From positions 744,001 through 808,000 of the forward strand of contig NZ_BNCI01000001.1 of the NCBI RefSeq assembly GCF_014656395.1: 64,000 nt of DNA, written 5' to 3'. This DNA is from Kordiimonas sediminis. GTDB lineage: Bacteria > Pseudomonadota > Alphaproteobacteria > Sphingomonadales > Kordiimonadaceae. Shown here piece after piece: positions 54,445 through 63,640 of the stretch. Every line of letters starts with the position of its first letter. The first letter of the stretch is position 1. Under the pieces are notes generated by a model. It was not told the DNA's origin, searched no databases, and saw only the letters and a list, made by a program, of their open reading frames with translations. Both the position numbers and the translations under genes were made by a program.

Positions 54445-55779
54445 ATGAAGAAGACACTGACCGGTCTGTTCGCAGCGGGGCTTTTACTTTCATCCAGTTT
54501 GACTATGGCTGTGGACACGGATCTTAGTGCAGCGGTAAAAGCTGACTATGACAGCCATTTAAAAGATTTATTTATCCATTTTCACCAAAATCCTGAGTTG
54601 AGTTTCCAGGAGCATGAAACAGCAAAACGTATGGCAGAAGAATTACGTGCTGCTGGTTTTGAAGTAACCGAAGGTATCGGTAAAACCGGTGTTGTTGCTA
54701 TTATGAAAAATGGTGATGGCCCGCTTATCGCCATGCGCGCTGATATGGACGGTCTGCCGGTAGAAGAGAAATCCGGCCTATCTTATGCATCCAAGGCTAC
54801 ACAGGAAGATATGTTCTCTGATAATGCGCTTGTCCCTGTGATGCATGCCTGTGGTCATGATGTGCATATTACTAGTCTGGTAGGCACCGCACGCCGCATG
54901 GCTGAAATGAAGGATAAATGGGCAGGTACCCTGATGTTGATCGTGCAGCCGGCAGAAGAACGAGTTCTGGGTGCCAAGGCTATGATGGACGACGGCATTT
55001 GGGAGAAATTCGGTAAGCCTGATATGGCGCTGGCGTTCCATGTTTCATCCGGCGATGAAGCAGGGGTAGTGAACGTTGTACCAAGCAGCCCGTACGCAGG
55101 CGTTGATACGGTTGATATTATTGTGCACGGCATCGGGGCGCACGGTGCAAGCCCGCATACAGGTAAAGATCCTGTCCTGATTGGATCCCAGATTGTTGTT
55201 GCCTTGCAGACACTGGTATCAAGAGAATTGGCACCGCGCGAACCTGGTGTTGTAACCGTTGGATCATTCCATGCAGGGTTGAAGCATAATATTATTTCTG
55301 ACAAAGCTGTGCTGCAGTTGACTGTAAGAAATACCAGCCTGGAGACACGGAAACTACTCTTGGACGGTATCAAGCGTATCGCAGTAAACATTGGACGGGC
55401 AAACGGTCTGCCAGATCATTTGTTGCCAGAAGTGAATGTACTTGATGAAAGTTCACCGCCAACAATCAATACGCCGGAACTGGCAAATCGCCTGAAGGCT
55501 GTATGGATTGAAAAAATGGGTGACGACAAGGTAACTAGCATTATGCCAACTGGCATGGGTGCAGAAGATTTTCCATTCTTCACAACGGATCCTCATATTC
55601 CGTCTGTTTACTGGGCCATTGGTGGTACACCGAAAAAAGATATGGATGCGGCCAAAGCAGGAACTGGTCCGGCAATTCCAAGCCACCATTCACCGATCTT
55701 CAAGATCACACCAGAGCCAGCTGTTCGTTCAGGTGTAGAATCTACAGTGCATGCACTATTGGAATTGATGCCAAAATAA
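54445..55779 (+). CDS. Secreted M20-family amidohydrolase/peptidase
   Basis: 444 residues. A signal peptide (about 1-22, cleavage after TMA) exports it. The M20D pattern is complete: PELSFQEHETA, MRADMDGLPVEE, MHACGHDVH with metal ligands, QPAEERVLGAKAM with the Glu pair, and a late SHHSPIF. Family members cleave N-acyl amino acids, such as hippurate or IAA conjugates, with two metals. The periplasmic place suggests scavenging or detoxifying N-acyl amino acids; the exact substrate is unknown. AGGGGAA precedes the ATG and a clear terminator follows. Confidence 0.93.
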   Translation: MKKTLTGLFAAGLLLSSSLTMAVDTDLSAAVKADYDSHLKDLFIHFHQNPELSFQEHETAKRMAEELRAAGFEVTEGIGKTGVVAIMKNGDGPLIAMRADMDGLPVEEKSGLSYASKATQEDMFSDNALVPVMHACGHDVHITSLVGTARRMAEMKDKWAGTLMLIVQPAEERVLGAKAMMDDGIWEKFGKPDMALAFHVSSGDEAGVVNVVPSSPYAGVDTVDIIVHGIGAHGASPHTGKDPVLIGSQIVVALQTLVSRELAPREPGVVTVGSFHAGLKHNIISDKAVLQLTVRNTSLETRKLLLDGIKRIAVNIGRANGLPDHLLPEVNVLDESSPPTINTPELANRLKAVWIEKMGDDKVTSIMPTGMGAEDFPFFTTDPHIPSVYWAIGGTPKKDMDAAKAGTGPAIPSHHSPIFKITPEPAVRSGVESTVHALLELMPK

Positions 55780-55798
55780 TAAATCGACTGGTACGATT

Positions 55799-55827
55799 GA
55801 AAGGCGGCTTTTTGCCGCCTTTTTTGA
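55799..55827 (+). terminator. Rho-independent terminator of the M20 hydrolase gene
   Basis: AAGGCGGC / GCCGCCTT with a short T-rich loop is followed by TTTTTG, 20 bases after the stop codon. Confidence 0.88.
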
Positions 55828-56006
55828 TTGATAAGGAAAAAATATAAGTAAAACAGTGTCTTATATGTCACTTGATTTAAAGACTCTGTGGAGTCTTTCT
55901 TGGGGTTTTACATACCGATATAGCCGAGACGGGAAAGATGCGCTTCAGCGGGCTTTAAAATGGCAAATATTGCGATTTTGATGGCTAGGGTATCTATATG
56001 TGGCAT

Positions 56007-56981
56007 TTATGGTAGTAAAATAGTCTGCCCACTGGTTTTTCTGGCTTCCAGGTCTTTATGCGCTTGAACAGCATCCTTTAAAGCATACCGCTGGCGAATA
56101 TCGGACTTGATACTGCCGTCTTTGATAGCACTGAATACACGGCCTGTGCATAGTTCCAGATCTTCACGGGTTGCGACATAATCCATCAGGGTAGGGCGGG
56201 TTAAGAAAAGCGATCCCTTGACAGCCAGTAACCCGGGTGGAATTGGATCGACGGGGCCGGTAGCGTTACCGTAGGTAACCATGGTGCCGCGGCGCTGCAG
56301 GCAATCAAGCGATCCCATAAATGTATCTTTGCCGACACTATCATAGACAACAGGCACGCCTTCACCGTTGGTAATTTCCATGACCTTATCGGTGAAATTC
56401 TCTTTGGAATAATTGATTGTATGGTGGCAACCGTTAGCTTTTGCAAGCTCTGCCTTGGCGTCAGTACCAACCGTTCCAATAACTGTCACTCCGCGTGCAG
56501 AAAGCCACTGACAGGCGATCAGACCAACACCCCCGGCAGCTGCGTGAAATAATACTGTATCGCCTTCTTTCACTGGATATGTTCGGTAAGTCAGATATTC
56601 AACCGTACAGCCCTTTAGCATCAGGGCAGCAGCATCTTCATCGCTAACACCTTCGGGGATCTTAACGATATTGGCTGCGGGTATCAGGCGTTCACTTGCA
56701 TAGGCACCCAAGGGGCCAGCAGGATACGTAACTCTATCCCCAACTTGAAAGCCGGTAACGTCTGCACCAATTTCCGTAATAATACCTGCTGCCTCCAGAC
56801 CAGGAGTAAAAGGGAAGGGAACAGGGTAAAGACCAGTCCGGTGGTACGTATCAATATAATTCAGACCGATGGCAGTTTGCTGTATTTTGACCATTCCTGC
56901 GGACGGCGTTTCAAGTGTGACATCCTTTGCAGCCAGAACATCAGGACCACCAGCTTTTGTTGCTTCGATAATATAGGTCAT
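56007..56981 (-). CDS. NADPH:quinone oxidoreductase (zinc-free MDR, QorA type)
   Basis: 324 residues, the length of quinone oxidoreductase 1. The catalytic-like domain starts with the family pattern (IGLNYIDTYHRTGLYP), and the nucleotide domain has HAAAGGVGLIACQWL. No zinc-binding Cys cluster is present, so it is a zinc-independent medium-chain reductase. Members reduce quinones with NADPH in one-electron steps. It is on the minus strand with the dienelactone-hydrolase gene, 88 bases after it. Both may be stress or catabolic enzymes. Confidence 0.93.
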   Translation of the reverse strand: MTYIIEATKAGGPDVLAAKDVTLETPSAGMVKIQQTAIGLNYIDTYHRTGLYPVPFPFTPGLEAAGIITEIGADVTGFQVGDRVTYPAGPLGAYASERLIPAANIVKIPEGVSDEDAAALMLKGCTVEYLTYRTYPVKEGDTVLFHAAAGGVGLIACQWLSARGVTVIGTVGTDAKAELAKANGCHHTINYSKENFTDKVMEITNGEGVPVVYDSVGKDTFMGSLDCLQRRGTMVTYGNATGPVDPIPPGLLAVKGSLFLTRPTLMDYVATREDLELCTGRVFSAIKDGSIKSDIRQRYALKDAVQAHKDLEARKTSGQTILLP

Positions 56982-57069
56982 CGTTTTATCTCCTCCCCAC
57001 TATTTTTTTATACACAAGTAGAAAGAAACAGATACCTGTGTAGTGCTTTCTTCTTTGGTCAATCAGTTG

Positions 57070-57771
57070 TTATTTAAGATGTGCAGCAAAGAAATCTGCC
57101 GTGCGCTTATTCGCCAGTGTCGCGCAGTCACTATCATAATGATTACCGTTTGGCCGGGCGAAGGCATGATCAGCATCATAACTGTAGAGAGAGACAAATT
57201 TATTAGTGCCTAGCCCTGTATGGATTTTTTCCTGTGCTTCCGGGCTTACAAATTGATCTTTTTTTGCGATATGCAGCATCAAGGGTGAGGCGATATTGTC
57301 GGCTTCCTGCAGGGTACTTTCGATGGATACCCCATAGTATGAAACTGTTGCATCCGCCAACTGGTTACAAGCAACCATATAGGCAAGAAACCCGCCCAGG
57401 CAGTATCCAACGGCGCCAACACGTCCGGTGCTGCCTGGTAAAGTTTTTGCCGTCTCATAGGTGGCTTTCAGGTCTTCAATACCTTTTGCCATATCAAAAC
57501 TGCCAAAAAGGTCGAAAGCCTGCTGTAGTTCAGCATCTGTTTTATCCGTAAGTTCAATGCCGGGTTTATGGCGCCAGAACAGGTCAGGACATATCGCGAT
57601 ATATCCCTGGTCTGCCAACGTATCGCAAATTTCGCGCATACCAGCATTCACCCCAAAAATTTCCTGAATGGCAATGATAACAGGCGCATTTGCATCCGTT
57701 TTGGGTCTGGCAACATACGCCCCAAAAGAGCCGGTACCGTCTTGTGCCTCTATTGAAATATCAAAAGCCAT
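57070..57771 (-). CDS. Dienelactone hydrolase family protein
   Basis: 233 residues of the DLH alpha/beta-hydrolase family. The Cys nucleophile sits in VGYCLGG, the Asp is probably in KKDQFVSPEA and the His is in DADHAFARPNG. DLH opens dienelactone to maleylacetate in chlorocatechol breakdown, but many family members lie outside that pathway. No other catechol genes are visible, so the substrate is open. It is on the same strand as the quinone reductase gene. Confidence 0.92.
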   Translation of the reverse strand: MAFDISIEAQDGTGSFGAYVARPKTDANAPVIIAIQEIFGVNAGMREICDTLADQGYIAICPDLFWRHKPGIELTDKTDAELQQAFDLFGSFDMAKGIEDLKATYETAKTLPGSTGRVGAVGYCLGGFLAYMVACNQLADATVSYYGVSIESTLQEADNIASPLMLHIAKKDQFVSPEAQEKIHTGLGTNKFVSLYSYDADHAFARPNGNHYDSDCATLANKRTADFFAAHLK

Positions 57772-57887
57772 TATACTCTCCCATACTGGTTTTGCGGTCT
57801 GGAATACATTTATCAGACAGATAAAAATCTAGTAAATCTACTAGGTCAAAACACTATACTGTGAGGATTGAAGGGTTCAACAATTCC

Positions 57888-58358
57888 TTATAAATCCAAC
57901 TCGTATGAAACCGGCAATGCCCCTTCCAGGACAAGAAGAGCCCGCTTGGTAATAGGCCCACCATCGCCGCTATAGCCACCAAGCTTGCCACTGGCTGCGA
58001 CAATTCGGTGGCACGGTATCAGAATCGGCAGAGGATTAGCACCGCAGGCATTCCCAATCGCCTGCGCGGCAGATTTTAACTCAGCAGATATATCTCCGTA
58101 GGTCATTGTCTCGCCGTAGGGTATCTCCAGCATGCGCTGCCAGACTTTTTTCTGATGGGCAGTTCCGTCAGCATCCATTGGCAGATCAAAAGTTTTACGG
58201 TCACCATCAAAATATTCATCCAGCTGTCTTTTTGCCTCTAGTAAAAGGTCATTTGGTTCCTGAAAAGGAGACCAGCCCCAGTCAACAGAGACGATAACAC
58301 CGTCAATCTCTGTCAAGGTCAGGTCTGCCATTGGTGTGTGCATGGACAATTGCGGCAT
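57888..58358 (-). CDS. ogt: Methylated-DNA–protein-cysteine methyltransferase
   Basis: 156 residues. The active-site Cys lies in IPCHRIV, preceded by the recognition helix region (KSAAQAIGNACGANPLP) and followed by GKLGGYSGDGG. It transfers methyl groups from O6-methylguanine or O4-methylthymine to its own Cys and is then inactive. The frame continues to 58634 without a stop, but the extension overlaps the gene on the other strand and has no family similarity. ATG 58358 gives an Ogt-like N-terminus. It diverges from the DUF6489 gene. Confidence 0.95.
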   Translation of the reverse strand: MPQLSMHTPMADLTLTEIDGVIVSVDWGWSPFQEPNDLLLEAKRQLDEYFDGDRKTFDLPMDADGTAHQKKVWQRMLEIPYGETMTYGDISAELKSAAQAIGNACGANPLPILIPCHRIVAASGKLGGYSGDGGPITKRALLVLEGALPVSYELDL

Positions 58359-58436
58359 GGTTGGTAGCTCTTTATCTTGGATACAATCTGGTTTACATAT
58401 AGCGCAAAGATGTATCATAGCCAGGAGAGACATCCC

Positions 58437-58676
58437 ATGAAAATAACCATCAATGTTGACTGCACGCCTGAAGAAGTTCGGAAAACTATGGGACTGCCTG
58501 ATGTGACCGAATTGAATGACCAATTGATCGAGGCGATGAAAGACCGCATGGCAAATGGTTTCTCGCCAGAGGAAATGGACAAACTGATGCGGACTTGGAT
58601 TGCGGGTACTGGTACCTCTATTGGCGAGATGCAAAAAGCCTTTTTCTCGATGATGGGATCTGGCAGTAAAGACTAA
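58437..58676 (+). CDS. DUF6489 family small protein
   Basis: 79 residues. It matches the small alphaproteobacterial family that starts with KITINVDCTPEE and continues with the MGLPDVTELNDQLIEAM helix. The rest is Met-rich and helical. It has no signal or membrane segment, so it is cytosolic, and its role is unknown. ATG 58437 follows AGGAGA; an in-frame upstream start at 58377 is less likely. It ends five bases before mnmE and is likely co-transcribed with it, which is the family's usual setting. Confidence 0.8.
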   Translation: MKITINVDCTPEEVRKTMGLPDVTELNDQLIEAMKDRMANGFSPEEMDKLMRTWIAGTGTSIGEMQKAFFSMMGSGSKD

Positions 58677-58680
58677 TATA

Positions 58681-60018
58681 ATGGTTCAGGATACAATTTA
58701 TGCCTTGTCCAGCGGGCAGGGGACTGCTGGTGTTGCCGTTGTTCGTATCAGTGGCGATCATGCTTTTTCTGCCTTGGATAGTCTGGTGCAGGGAAAAGAT
58801 ATTAAACCCCGCTATGCGACCCTGGTCACGCTAAAAGACCCAGTATCAGGTATGAGACTGGATCAGGCACTGGTACTTACATTTCCGGGGCCGAATAGTT
58901 TTACTGGTGAAAATGTTGTTGAACTTCACCTCCATGGGGGCAAGGCAGTTGTAACCGGTGTACTGGATTGTTTGTCTTCAATGTCAGGACTTAGACTTGC
59001 AGAACGGGGTGAGTTTACCCGGCGCGCCTTTGAAAATGGCAAGCTTGATCTGACAGAAGCAGAAGGTCTGAACGATTTAATTCATGCAGACACTGCCATG
59101 CAGCGGGAACAGGCGCTGCGCCAAATGGGGGGGGAACTTCGACACCTGTACGAAGACTGGCGGTCACGGTTATTATCGCACCTTGCTCATTTGGAAGCCG
59201 ATATTGATTTCCCAGATGAGGACCTTCCCGAAGGGGTGGCGGGCGCAGTGCGGCCTGTGATTAGAAGCCTTCTGTCAGAGATTGAAACTCATCTGTCCGA
59301 CGGAAAACGGGGGCAGGCGCTACGGGATGGGCTTCGTATTGTGATCCTGGGCGAACCGAACGCAGGAAAGTCAACGCTGCTGAATTTTCTGGCGAAGTCG
59401 GATGTTGCGATTGTGTCGGATGAAGCAGGCACCACACGGGATGTTCTTGAAGTTCAGTTGGATTTGGGGGGCTTTCCGGTGCGCCTGATTGATACCGCAG
59501 GTATCCGCGAAAGCTCAGGTAGTGTCGAGAAAGAAGGCATTAGACGAGCAAAGGCGCGGGCGGAAGAAGCTGATCTGAAGCTGATATTGATACCAGCCCC
59601 CACATGGCCGAAAATCCCAGAAGACATGAAGCCTTTCCTTGACGATACGGCAATCATACTTGTCTCTCAGTGTGACAAAGCAGAAATGTTCCACGTGGAA
59701 CAATCAGACACATCTGTCTTGCCTTTGTCTGTGAAAACTGGGTTTGGTATGGAGGCATTTTTAGCTCACCTGACACATCTGGTGGAAGATAAAATCAGTC
59801 TGACAGAAGCACCAAGTCTGACCCGATTACGCCACCGGTTGGCACTTGAAGATGTAGTGGGACATCTTAACAGGTTTCAGGAAAATGCCGGATTCGATGC
59901 TGTCCTTGCGGCAGAGGATGTTCGAATGGCATGTCGGTCTCTGGGTAAAATCACCGGCAGGGTCGGCGTAGAAGTTATGCTGGATATCGTTTTCTCTGAT
60001 TTCTGTATCGGTAAATAA
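58681..60018 (+). CDS. mnmE: tRNA modification GTPase MnmE
   Basis: 445 residues. The N-terminal folate-binding domain starts with TIYALSSGQGTAGVAVVRISG. The GTPase domain has P-loop GEPNAGKSTLLN, the G3 region DTAGIRES and a degenerate G4 SQCD in place of NKxD. The C-terminal FCIGK keeps the catalytic Cys. MnmE works with MnmG to make cmnm5U34 or its like at the tRNA wobble position. A perfect palindromic parS lies within codons 336-341, giving MFHVEQ just after G4. Confidence 0.97.
   Translation: MVQDTIYALSSGQGTAGVAVVRISGDHAFSALDSLVQGKDIKPRYATLVTLKDPVSGMRLDQALVLTFPGPNSFTGENVVELHLHGGKAVVTGVLDCLSSMSGLRLAERGEFTRRAFENGKLDLTEAEGLNDLIHADTAMQREQALRQMGGELRHLYEDWRSRLLSHLAHLEADIDFPDEDLPEGVAGAVRPVIRSLLSEIETHLSDGKRGQALRDGLRIVILGEPNAGKSTLLNFLAKSDVAIVSDEAGTTRDVLEVQLDLGGFPVRLIDTAGIRESSGSVEKEGIRRAKARAEEADLKLILIPAPTWPKIPEDMKPFLDDTAIILVSQCDKAEMFHVEQSDTSVLPLSVKTGFGMEAFLAHLTHLVEDKISLTEAPSLTRLRHRLALEDVVGHLNRFQENAGFDAVLAAEDVRMACRSLGKITGRVGVEVMLDIVFSDFCIGK
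59687..59702. promoter_or_regulatory. parS site 1 (inside mnmE)
   Basis: TGTTCCACGTGGAACA, a fully palindromic 16-mer that differs from TGTTTCACGTGAAACA at the two C/G positions. Read in the mnmE frame it encodes MFHVEQ. Confidence 0.88.
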
Positions 60019-60046
60019 CACATCACCAGCAAATATCTGATCTGAA

Positions 60047-60062
60047 TGTTCCACGTGAAACA
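60047..60062. promoter_or_regulatory. parS site 2 (between mnmE and mnmG)
   Basis: TGTTCCACGTGAAACA, one base from the fully symmetric consensus, in the 198-base gap after mnmE. Confidence 0.92.
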
Positions 60063-60216
60063 TTGATCATCTGGGTATTTCCAATCAGGCTACTTGTCTG
60101 ATGGCTTTTGCGGCTTTACTTTGACTTAAGAGAGATTTGCTACTATAGCCTCTCGCTTAAAGTCAGCTGGAATAAATGGGCCTGTTTGACAGGCTAATGC
60201 AGGGTCAAACCAAACC

Positions 60217-62115
60217 ATGTCTTCATATGATGTTATTGTTATCGGTGGTGGTCATGCCGGCTGTGAAGCCGCTGCAGCCAGTGCACGTGCTGGTGCCAAC
60301 ACATTATTGGTCACCCACAAGTTAAAAACTGTTGGTGAAATGTCCTGTAATCCAGCGATCGGCGGATTGGGAAAAGGACACCTTGTTCGGGAAATTGACG
60401 CGCTGGACGGTATAATGGGCAAGGTAGCCGATGCATCCGGTATTCAGTTTCGTTTGCTGAATCGCCGCAAAGGTCCAGCCGTTCAAGGGCCGCGATGTCA
60501 GTCTGATCGCAAACTATACCGCGAAGCCATGCAGGATATTCTCTTTTCCTATCCTAATCTGTCAGTTCTTGAAGGTTCCGTAGAAGATCTAATTGTTTCA
60601 CGTGGAACATCTGAGGGTGAGGTAGACGCATTGTCGCCAAGTGTGACCGTCAGCGGCGTGATTTTGGAAAACGGTACAAGACTGGAAGCACAGTCAGTTA
60701 TCCTGACAACCGGAACATTCCTGCGTGGTTTAATCCATTTGGGACAGAAAAAAATTCCGGCAGGCCGTGTCGGTGAAAAGCCGTCACTGGGTCTATCTGA
60801 TACGTTGATGTCGATTGGTTTTGATCTGGGCCGGTTAAAAACAGGTACGCCTGCACGCCTTGACGGCAAAACCATAGATTGGTCAAGGTGTGAAGAACAA
60901 CCGGGTGATGACCCCGCAGTACCTTTTTCTTTCTTGACCGATACAATAACGGTGCCACAGATCAGTTGTTATATGACCCGCACCACAACTGAGACACATA
61001 AAATTCTGCACGAGAATATTCATCTGTCCCCAATGTACAGCGGTCAGATTGAAAGCAAAGGCCCACGGTATTGCCCGTCTATTGAGGATAAAATCGTTCG
61101 GTTTGCAGATAAGGAGAGTCATCAGATATTCCTTGAGCCAGAGGGGCTTGATGATGACACCGTTTATCCAAACGGTATTTCAACCAGTCTGCCTGAAGAA
61201 ATCCAGGAAGCATTTATACGCACGATCCCGGGGTTAGAAAATGTTAAAATCCTGCAGCCAGGCTATGCTATTGAATATGATTTTATTGACCCGCGCGAAT
61301 TAAAGCCAACCCTTGAAACACACCGTGCCACAGGCCTGTATCTGGCGGGGCAAATCAATGGTACCACCGGATATGAGGAAGCCGCCGCACAAGGTCTGGT
61401 TGCCGGAGTGAATGCAGCAAAAGCCGCACAATCGGATGACCATCCTTTCATACTGGACCGTGCAGACGCCTATATAGGGGTCATGATTGATGATCTGGTC
61501 ACGCAAGGCACGCGGGAGCCGTACCGAATGTTCACGTCCCGTGCAGAGTACCGTTTGATTTTGCGTGCGGATAATGCAGACCAGCGACTTACACCGATTG
61601 GTATTGCCCACGGTATTGTCGGGGTTGAGCGCAGGGAAGTTTTTACAGCAAAAGAGACCGCCTTACAGGCAGCCAAAGAAACGCTTACAAGTCTTTCTAT
61701 GACACCCAGTGAAGCACTGAAAAAAGGTATCAAGCTTAATCAGGATGGTATTCGCCGAAACGGGATGACCCTCCTGGGGATTAATAGTATTTCCTTTGAT
61801 GATTTGCGCGGTGTATGGCCGGATGAATTGGCGGATATATCGCCAGAGGTAGCGGAACAGTTATCCATTGATGCGCTATATGCAGGATACGTTGACCGCC
61901 AGAGAAATGATGTAGAAGCCTTCCGTAAGGATGAAAATATTCGTATTCCAGAGGGAATGAATTTTGACGGCATTTCGGGTCTTTCCAATGAAATGAAAGA
62001 GAAGTTCAAAGTTGCTCGACCAGCAACTCTCGGCGCGGCAGCCCGTATAGCAGGCGTTACGCCAGCCGCACTTACCCTAATTCTTGCCCATATTAAACGC
62101 ATGAAGGCAGCTTGA
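60217..62115 (+). CDS. mnmG: tRNA uridine-5-carboxymethylaminomethyl synthesis enzyme MnmG (GidA)
   Basis: 632 residues, full length. The FAD-binding start [38 protein letters not shown], and the C-terminal [15 protein letters not shown] are hallmarks. MnmG is the FAD/NADH partner of MnmE in wobble uridine modification. The parS site 3 lies early in the gene (codons 126-131) and encodes VSRGTS, a variable loop. It is followed by rsmG three bases later, the typical gidAB pair. Confidence 0.98.
   Translation: MSSYDVIVIGGGHAGCEAAAASARAGANTLLVTHKLKTVGEMSCNPAIGGLGKGHLVREIDALDGIMGKVADASGIQFRLLNRRKGPAVQGPRCQSDRKLYREAMQDILFSYPNLSVLEGSVEDLIVSRGTSEGEVDALSPSVTVSGVILENGTRLEAQSVILTTGTFLRGLIHLGQKKIPAGRVGEKPSLGLSDTLMSIGFDLGRLKTGTPARLDGKTIDWSRCEEQPGDDPAVPFSFLTDTITVPQISCYMTRTTTETHKILHENIHLSPMYSGQIESKGPRYCPSIEDKIVRFADKESHQIFLEPEGLDDDTVYPNGISTSLPEEIQEAFIRTIPGLENVKILQPGYAIEYDFIDPRELKPTLETHRATGLYLAGQINGTTGYEEAAAQGLVAGVNAAKAAQSDDHPFILDRADAYIGVMIDDLVTQGTREPYRMFTSRAEYRLILRADNADQRLTPIGIAHGIVGVERREVFTAKETALQAAKETLTSLSMTPSEALKKGIKLNQDGIRRNGMTLLGINSISFDDLRGVWPDELADISPEVAEQLSIDALYAGYVDRQRNDVEAFRKDENIRIPEGMNFDGISGLSNEMKEKFKVARPATLGAAARIAGVTPAALTLILAHIKRMKAA
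60594..60609. promoter_or_regulatory. parS site 3 (inside mnmG)
   Basis: TGTTTCACGTGGAACA, the reverse complement of site 2's sequence, read in frame as part of VSRGT. Confidence 0.9.
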
Positions 62116-62118
62116 TTT

Positions 62119-62748
62119 ATGGCCGTGTATAGTAGCGATGATTTGCAGCGTGATTTGAATGTTCCACGTGAAACAATGGCGCATCTTGAAACATATGCGG
62201 CTTTGTTGACTAAATGGCAAAAGGCAAAGAATCTTGTCTCTAACTCCACACTACCGGATATGTGGCGAAGGCACTTTCTTGATTCGGCGCAGCTGGTGCC
62301 CTTTCTAACTGATCGTTTTTCTACTGATTCTAAGATAGTGGATATCGGATCGGGTGCCGGTTTTCCCGGTCTTGTTTTGGCAGTTATGGGCGTCGGCCAT
62401 GTTCATCTTGTTGAATCCAATGGGAAAAAATGCAGTTTTATGAACGAGGTAAACCGTCAGACAGGGGCGGGTGCCGTCATTCATAATGATAGAATTGAAG
62501 AATTAGATCCTTTTGAAGCTGATATTATTTCGTCACGGGCCTGTGCCAGAGTGAAGCAATTGATGGACTGGGCCCGGCCGTTTTTAAAGGAAACAACGGA
62601 ATTTTGGCTTCTTAAAGGGGAATCTGTGGATGATGAATTGACCGAAGCTCAATTATTCTGGAATATGCAGGTTGAGACGTTTGATAGCCTGTCAGAGCCT
62701 TCCGGTGTGATTGTCCGGTTATATCAGGTATCAGAAAAAAGAAATTAA
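62119..62748 (+). CDS. rsmG: 16S rRNA (guanine-N7) methyltransferase RsmG (GidB)
   Basis: 209 residues. The SAM-binding motif VDIGSGAGFPGLVLA and VESNGKKCSFM are intact, with SSRACARVKQLMDW following. RsmG methylates G527 of 16S rRNA. The N-terminus holds NVPRETM, encoded by parS site 4 (codons 15-19); this peptide recurs in alphaproteobacterial RsmG proteins because of the embedded site. It begins three bases after mnmG and precedes parA by 64 bases. Confidence 0.97.
   Translation: MAVYSSDDLQRDLNVPRETMAHLETYAALLTKWQKAKNLVSNSTLPDMWRRHFLDSAQLVPFLTDRFSTDSKIVDIGSGAGFPGLVLAVMGVGHVHLVESNGKKCSFMNEVNRQTGAGAVIHNDRIEELDPFEADIISSRACARVKQLMDWARPFLKETTEFWLLKGESVDDELTEAQLFWNMQVETFDSLSEPSGVIVRLYQVSEKRN
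62160..62175. promoter_or_regulatory. parS site 4 (inside rsmG)
   Basis: TGTTCCACGTGAAACA, identical to site 2, read in the rsmG frame as NVPRET. Confidence 0.92.
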
Positions 62749-62812
62749 CAGCCATACACATGACCATGGTTTCTACTGTGGACAAATTTTCGGTGGTCGG
62801 GGGAGTATCTTT

Positions 62813-63613
62813 ATGGTGTCGGAAACAGGTGCCAAAGTTATCGCAATTGCCAATCAAAAAGGGGGCGTTGGTAAAACTACTACGGCCATTAACCTGGCAA
62901 CTGCAATGGCCGCCGTTGGTAAGCACGTTCTGATAATTGATCTTGACCCCCAGGGAAATGCCAGCACGGGATTTGGCATTGATAGGGAAAACCGTCAGGT
63001 AACATCTTATGATGTTGTGCTTGGGGCTGCTCCTGCTGATGAAGCCATTGTTGAAACGAACATCCCCAGTGTGGAACTGATCGCTTCAACCATTGATTTG
63101 TCGGGTGTTGATCTTGAGCTTGCAGATATGCCGCAGCGGAATTTCCGGCTGCAACGTGCTCTAGCAAATGGGCATCTGCGCGGTAGCTATGATTATATTC
63201 TGATTGATTGTCCGCCGTCGCTATCGTTGCTGACAGTGAATGCGCTTGTTGCGTCTGATCAGGTATTGGTGCCGCTACAGTGTGAATTCTTTGCCCTTGA
63301 AGGGCTTAGTCTACTACTTCAGACCATTGAACAGGTGCGTTCAAGCCTGAACCCCACGCTTGAGATAAACGGAATTGTTCTGACCATGTATGACGGCAGG
63401 AACAATCTGTCAGCTCAGGTGGCTGAAGATGTTCGAAATTTCCTTGGAGATAAAGTGTATAACACGGTTATACCGCGGAATGTCCGGGTTTCAGAAGCCC
63501 CGTCACACGGTGTGCCTGCGCTTATTTATGATCACCGGTGCGCAGGCAGTCAGGCATATATTGATTTTGCGCGGGAATTATTGGGGCGCGACTCGGCGCT
63601 TGCGGCAGAATAA
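62813..63613 (+). CDS. parA: Chromosome-partitioning ATPase ParA (Soj)
   Basis: 266 residues. The deviant Walker A is QKGGVGKTTT (Lys16 signature, Lys21 binding), with IIDLDPQGNAS as A' and IDCPPSLSLL as Walker B. ParA binds DNA as an ATP dimer, and ParB stimulates its ATPase, which pulls sister origins apart. ATG 62813 follows a strong GGGGGAG; a longer in-frame start at 62711 overlaps rsmG and is unlikely. parB follows 27 bases downstream. This is the chromosomal, not plasmid, type judged from context. Confidence 0.97.
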   Translation: MVSETGAKVIAIANQKGGVGKTTTAINLATAMAAVGKHVLIIDLDPQGNASTGFGIDRENRQVTSYDVVLGAAPADEAIVETNIPSVELIASTIDLSGVDLELADMPQRNFRLQRALANGHLRGSYDYILIDCPPSLSLLTVNALVASDQVLVPLQCEFFALEGLSLLLQTIEQVRSSLNPTLEINGIVLTMYDGRNNLSAQVAEDVRNFLGDKVYNTVIPRNVRVSEAPSHGVPALIYDHRCAGSQAYIDFARELLGRDSALAAE

Positions 63614-63640
63614 ATAATAAAAACAAAAGGTTATGATGAA

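Noticed and set aside
55879-55898. AAAGACTC/GAGTCTTT hairpin between the M20 hydrolase and quinone reductase genes.
   Set aside because: The stem is perfect but not followed by a T-run on either strand, and a far better terminator lies 55 bases to its left.
58359-58634. N-terminal extension of the ogt frame.
   Set aside because: It overlaps the DUF6489 gene on the other strand and has no similarity to the methyltransferase family.
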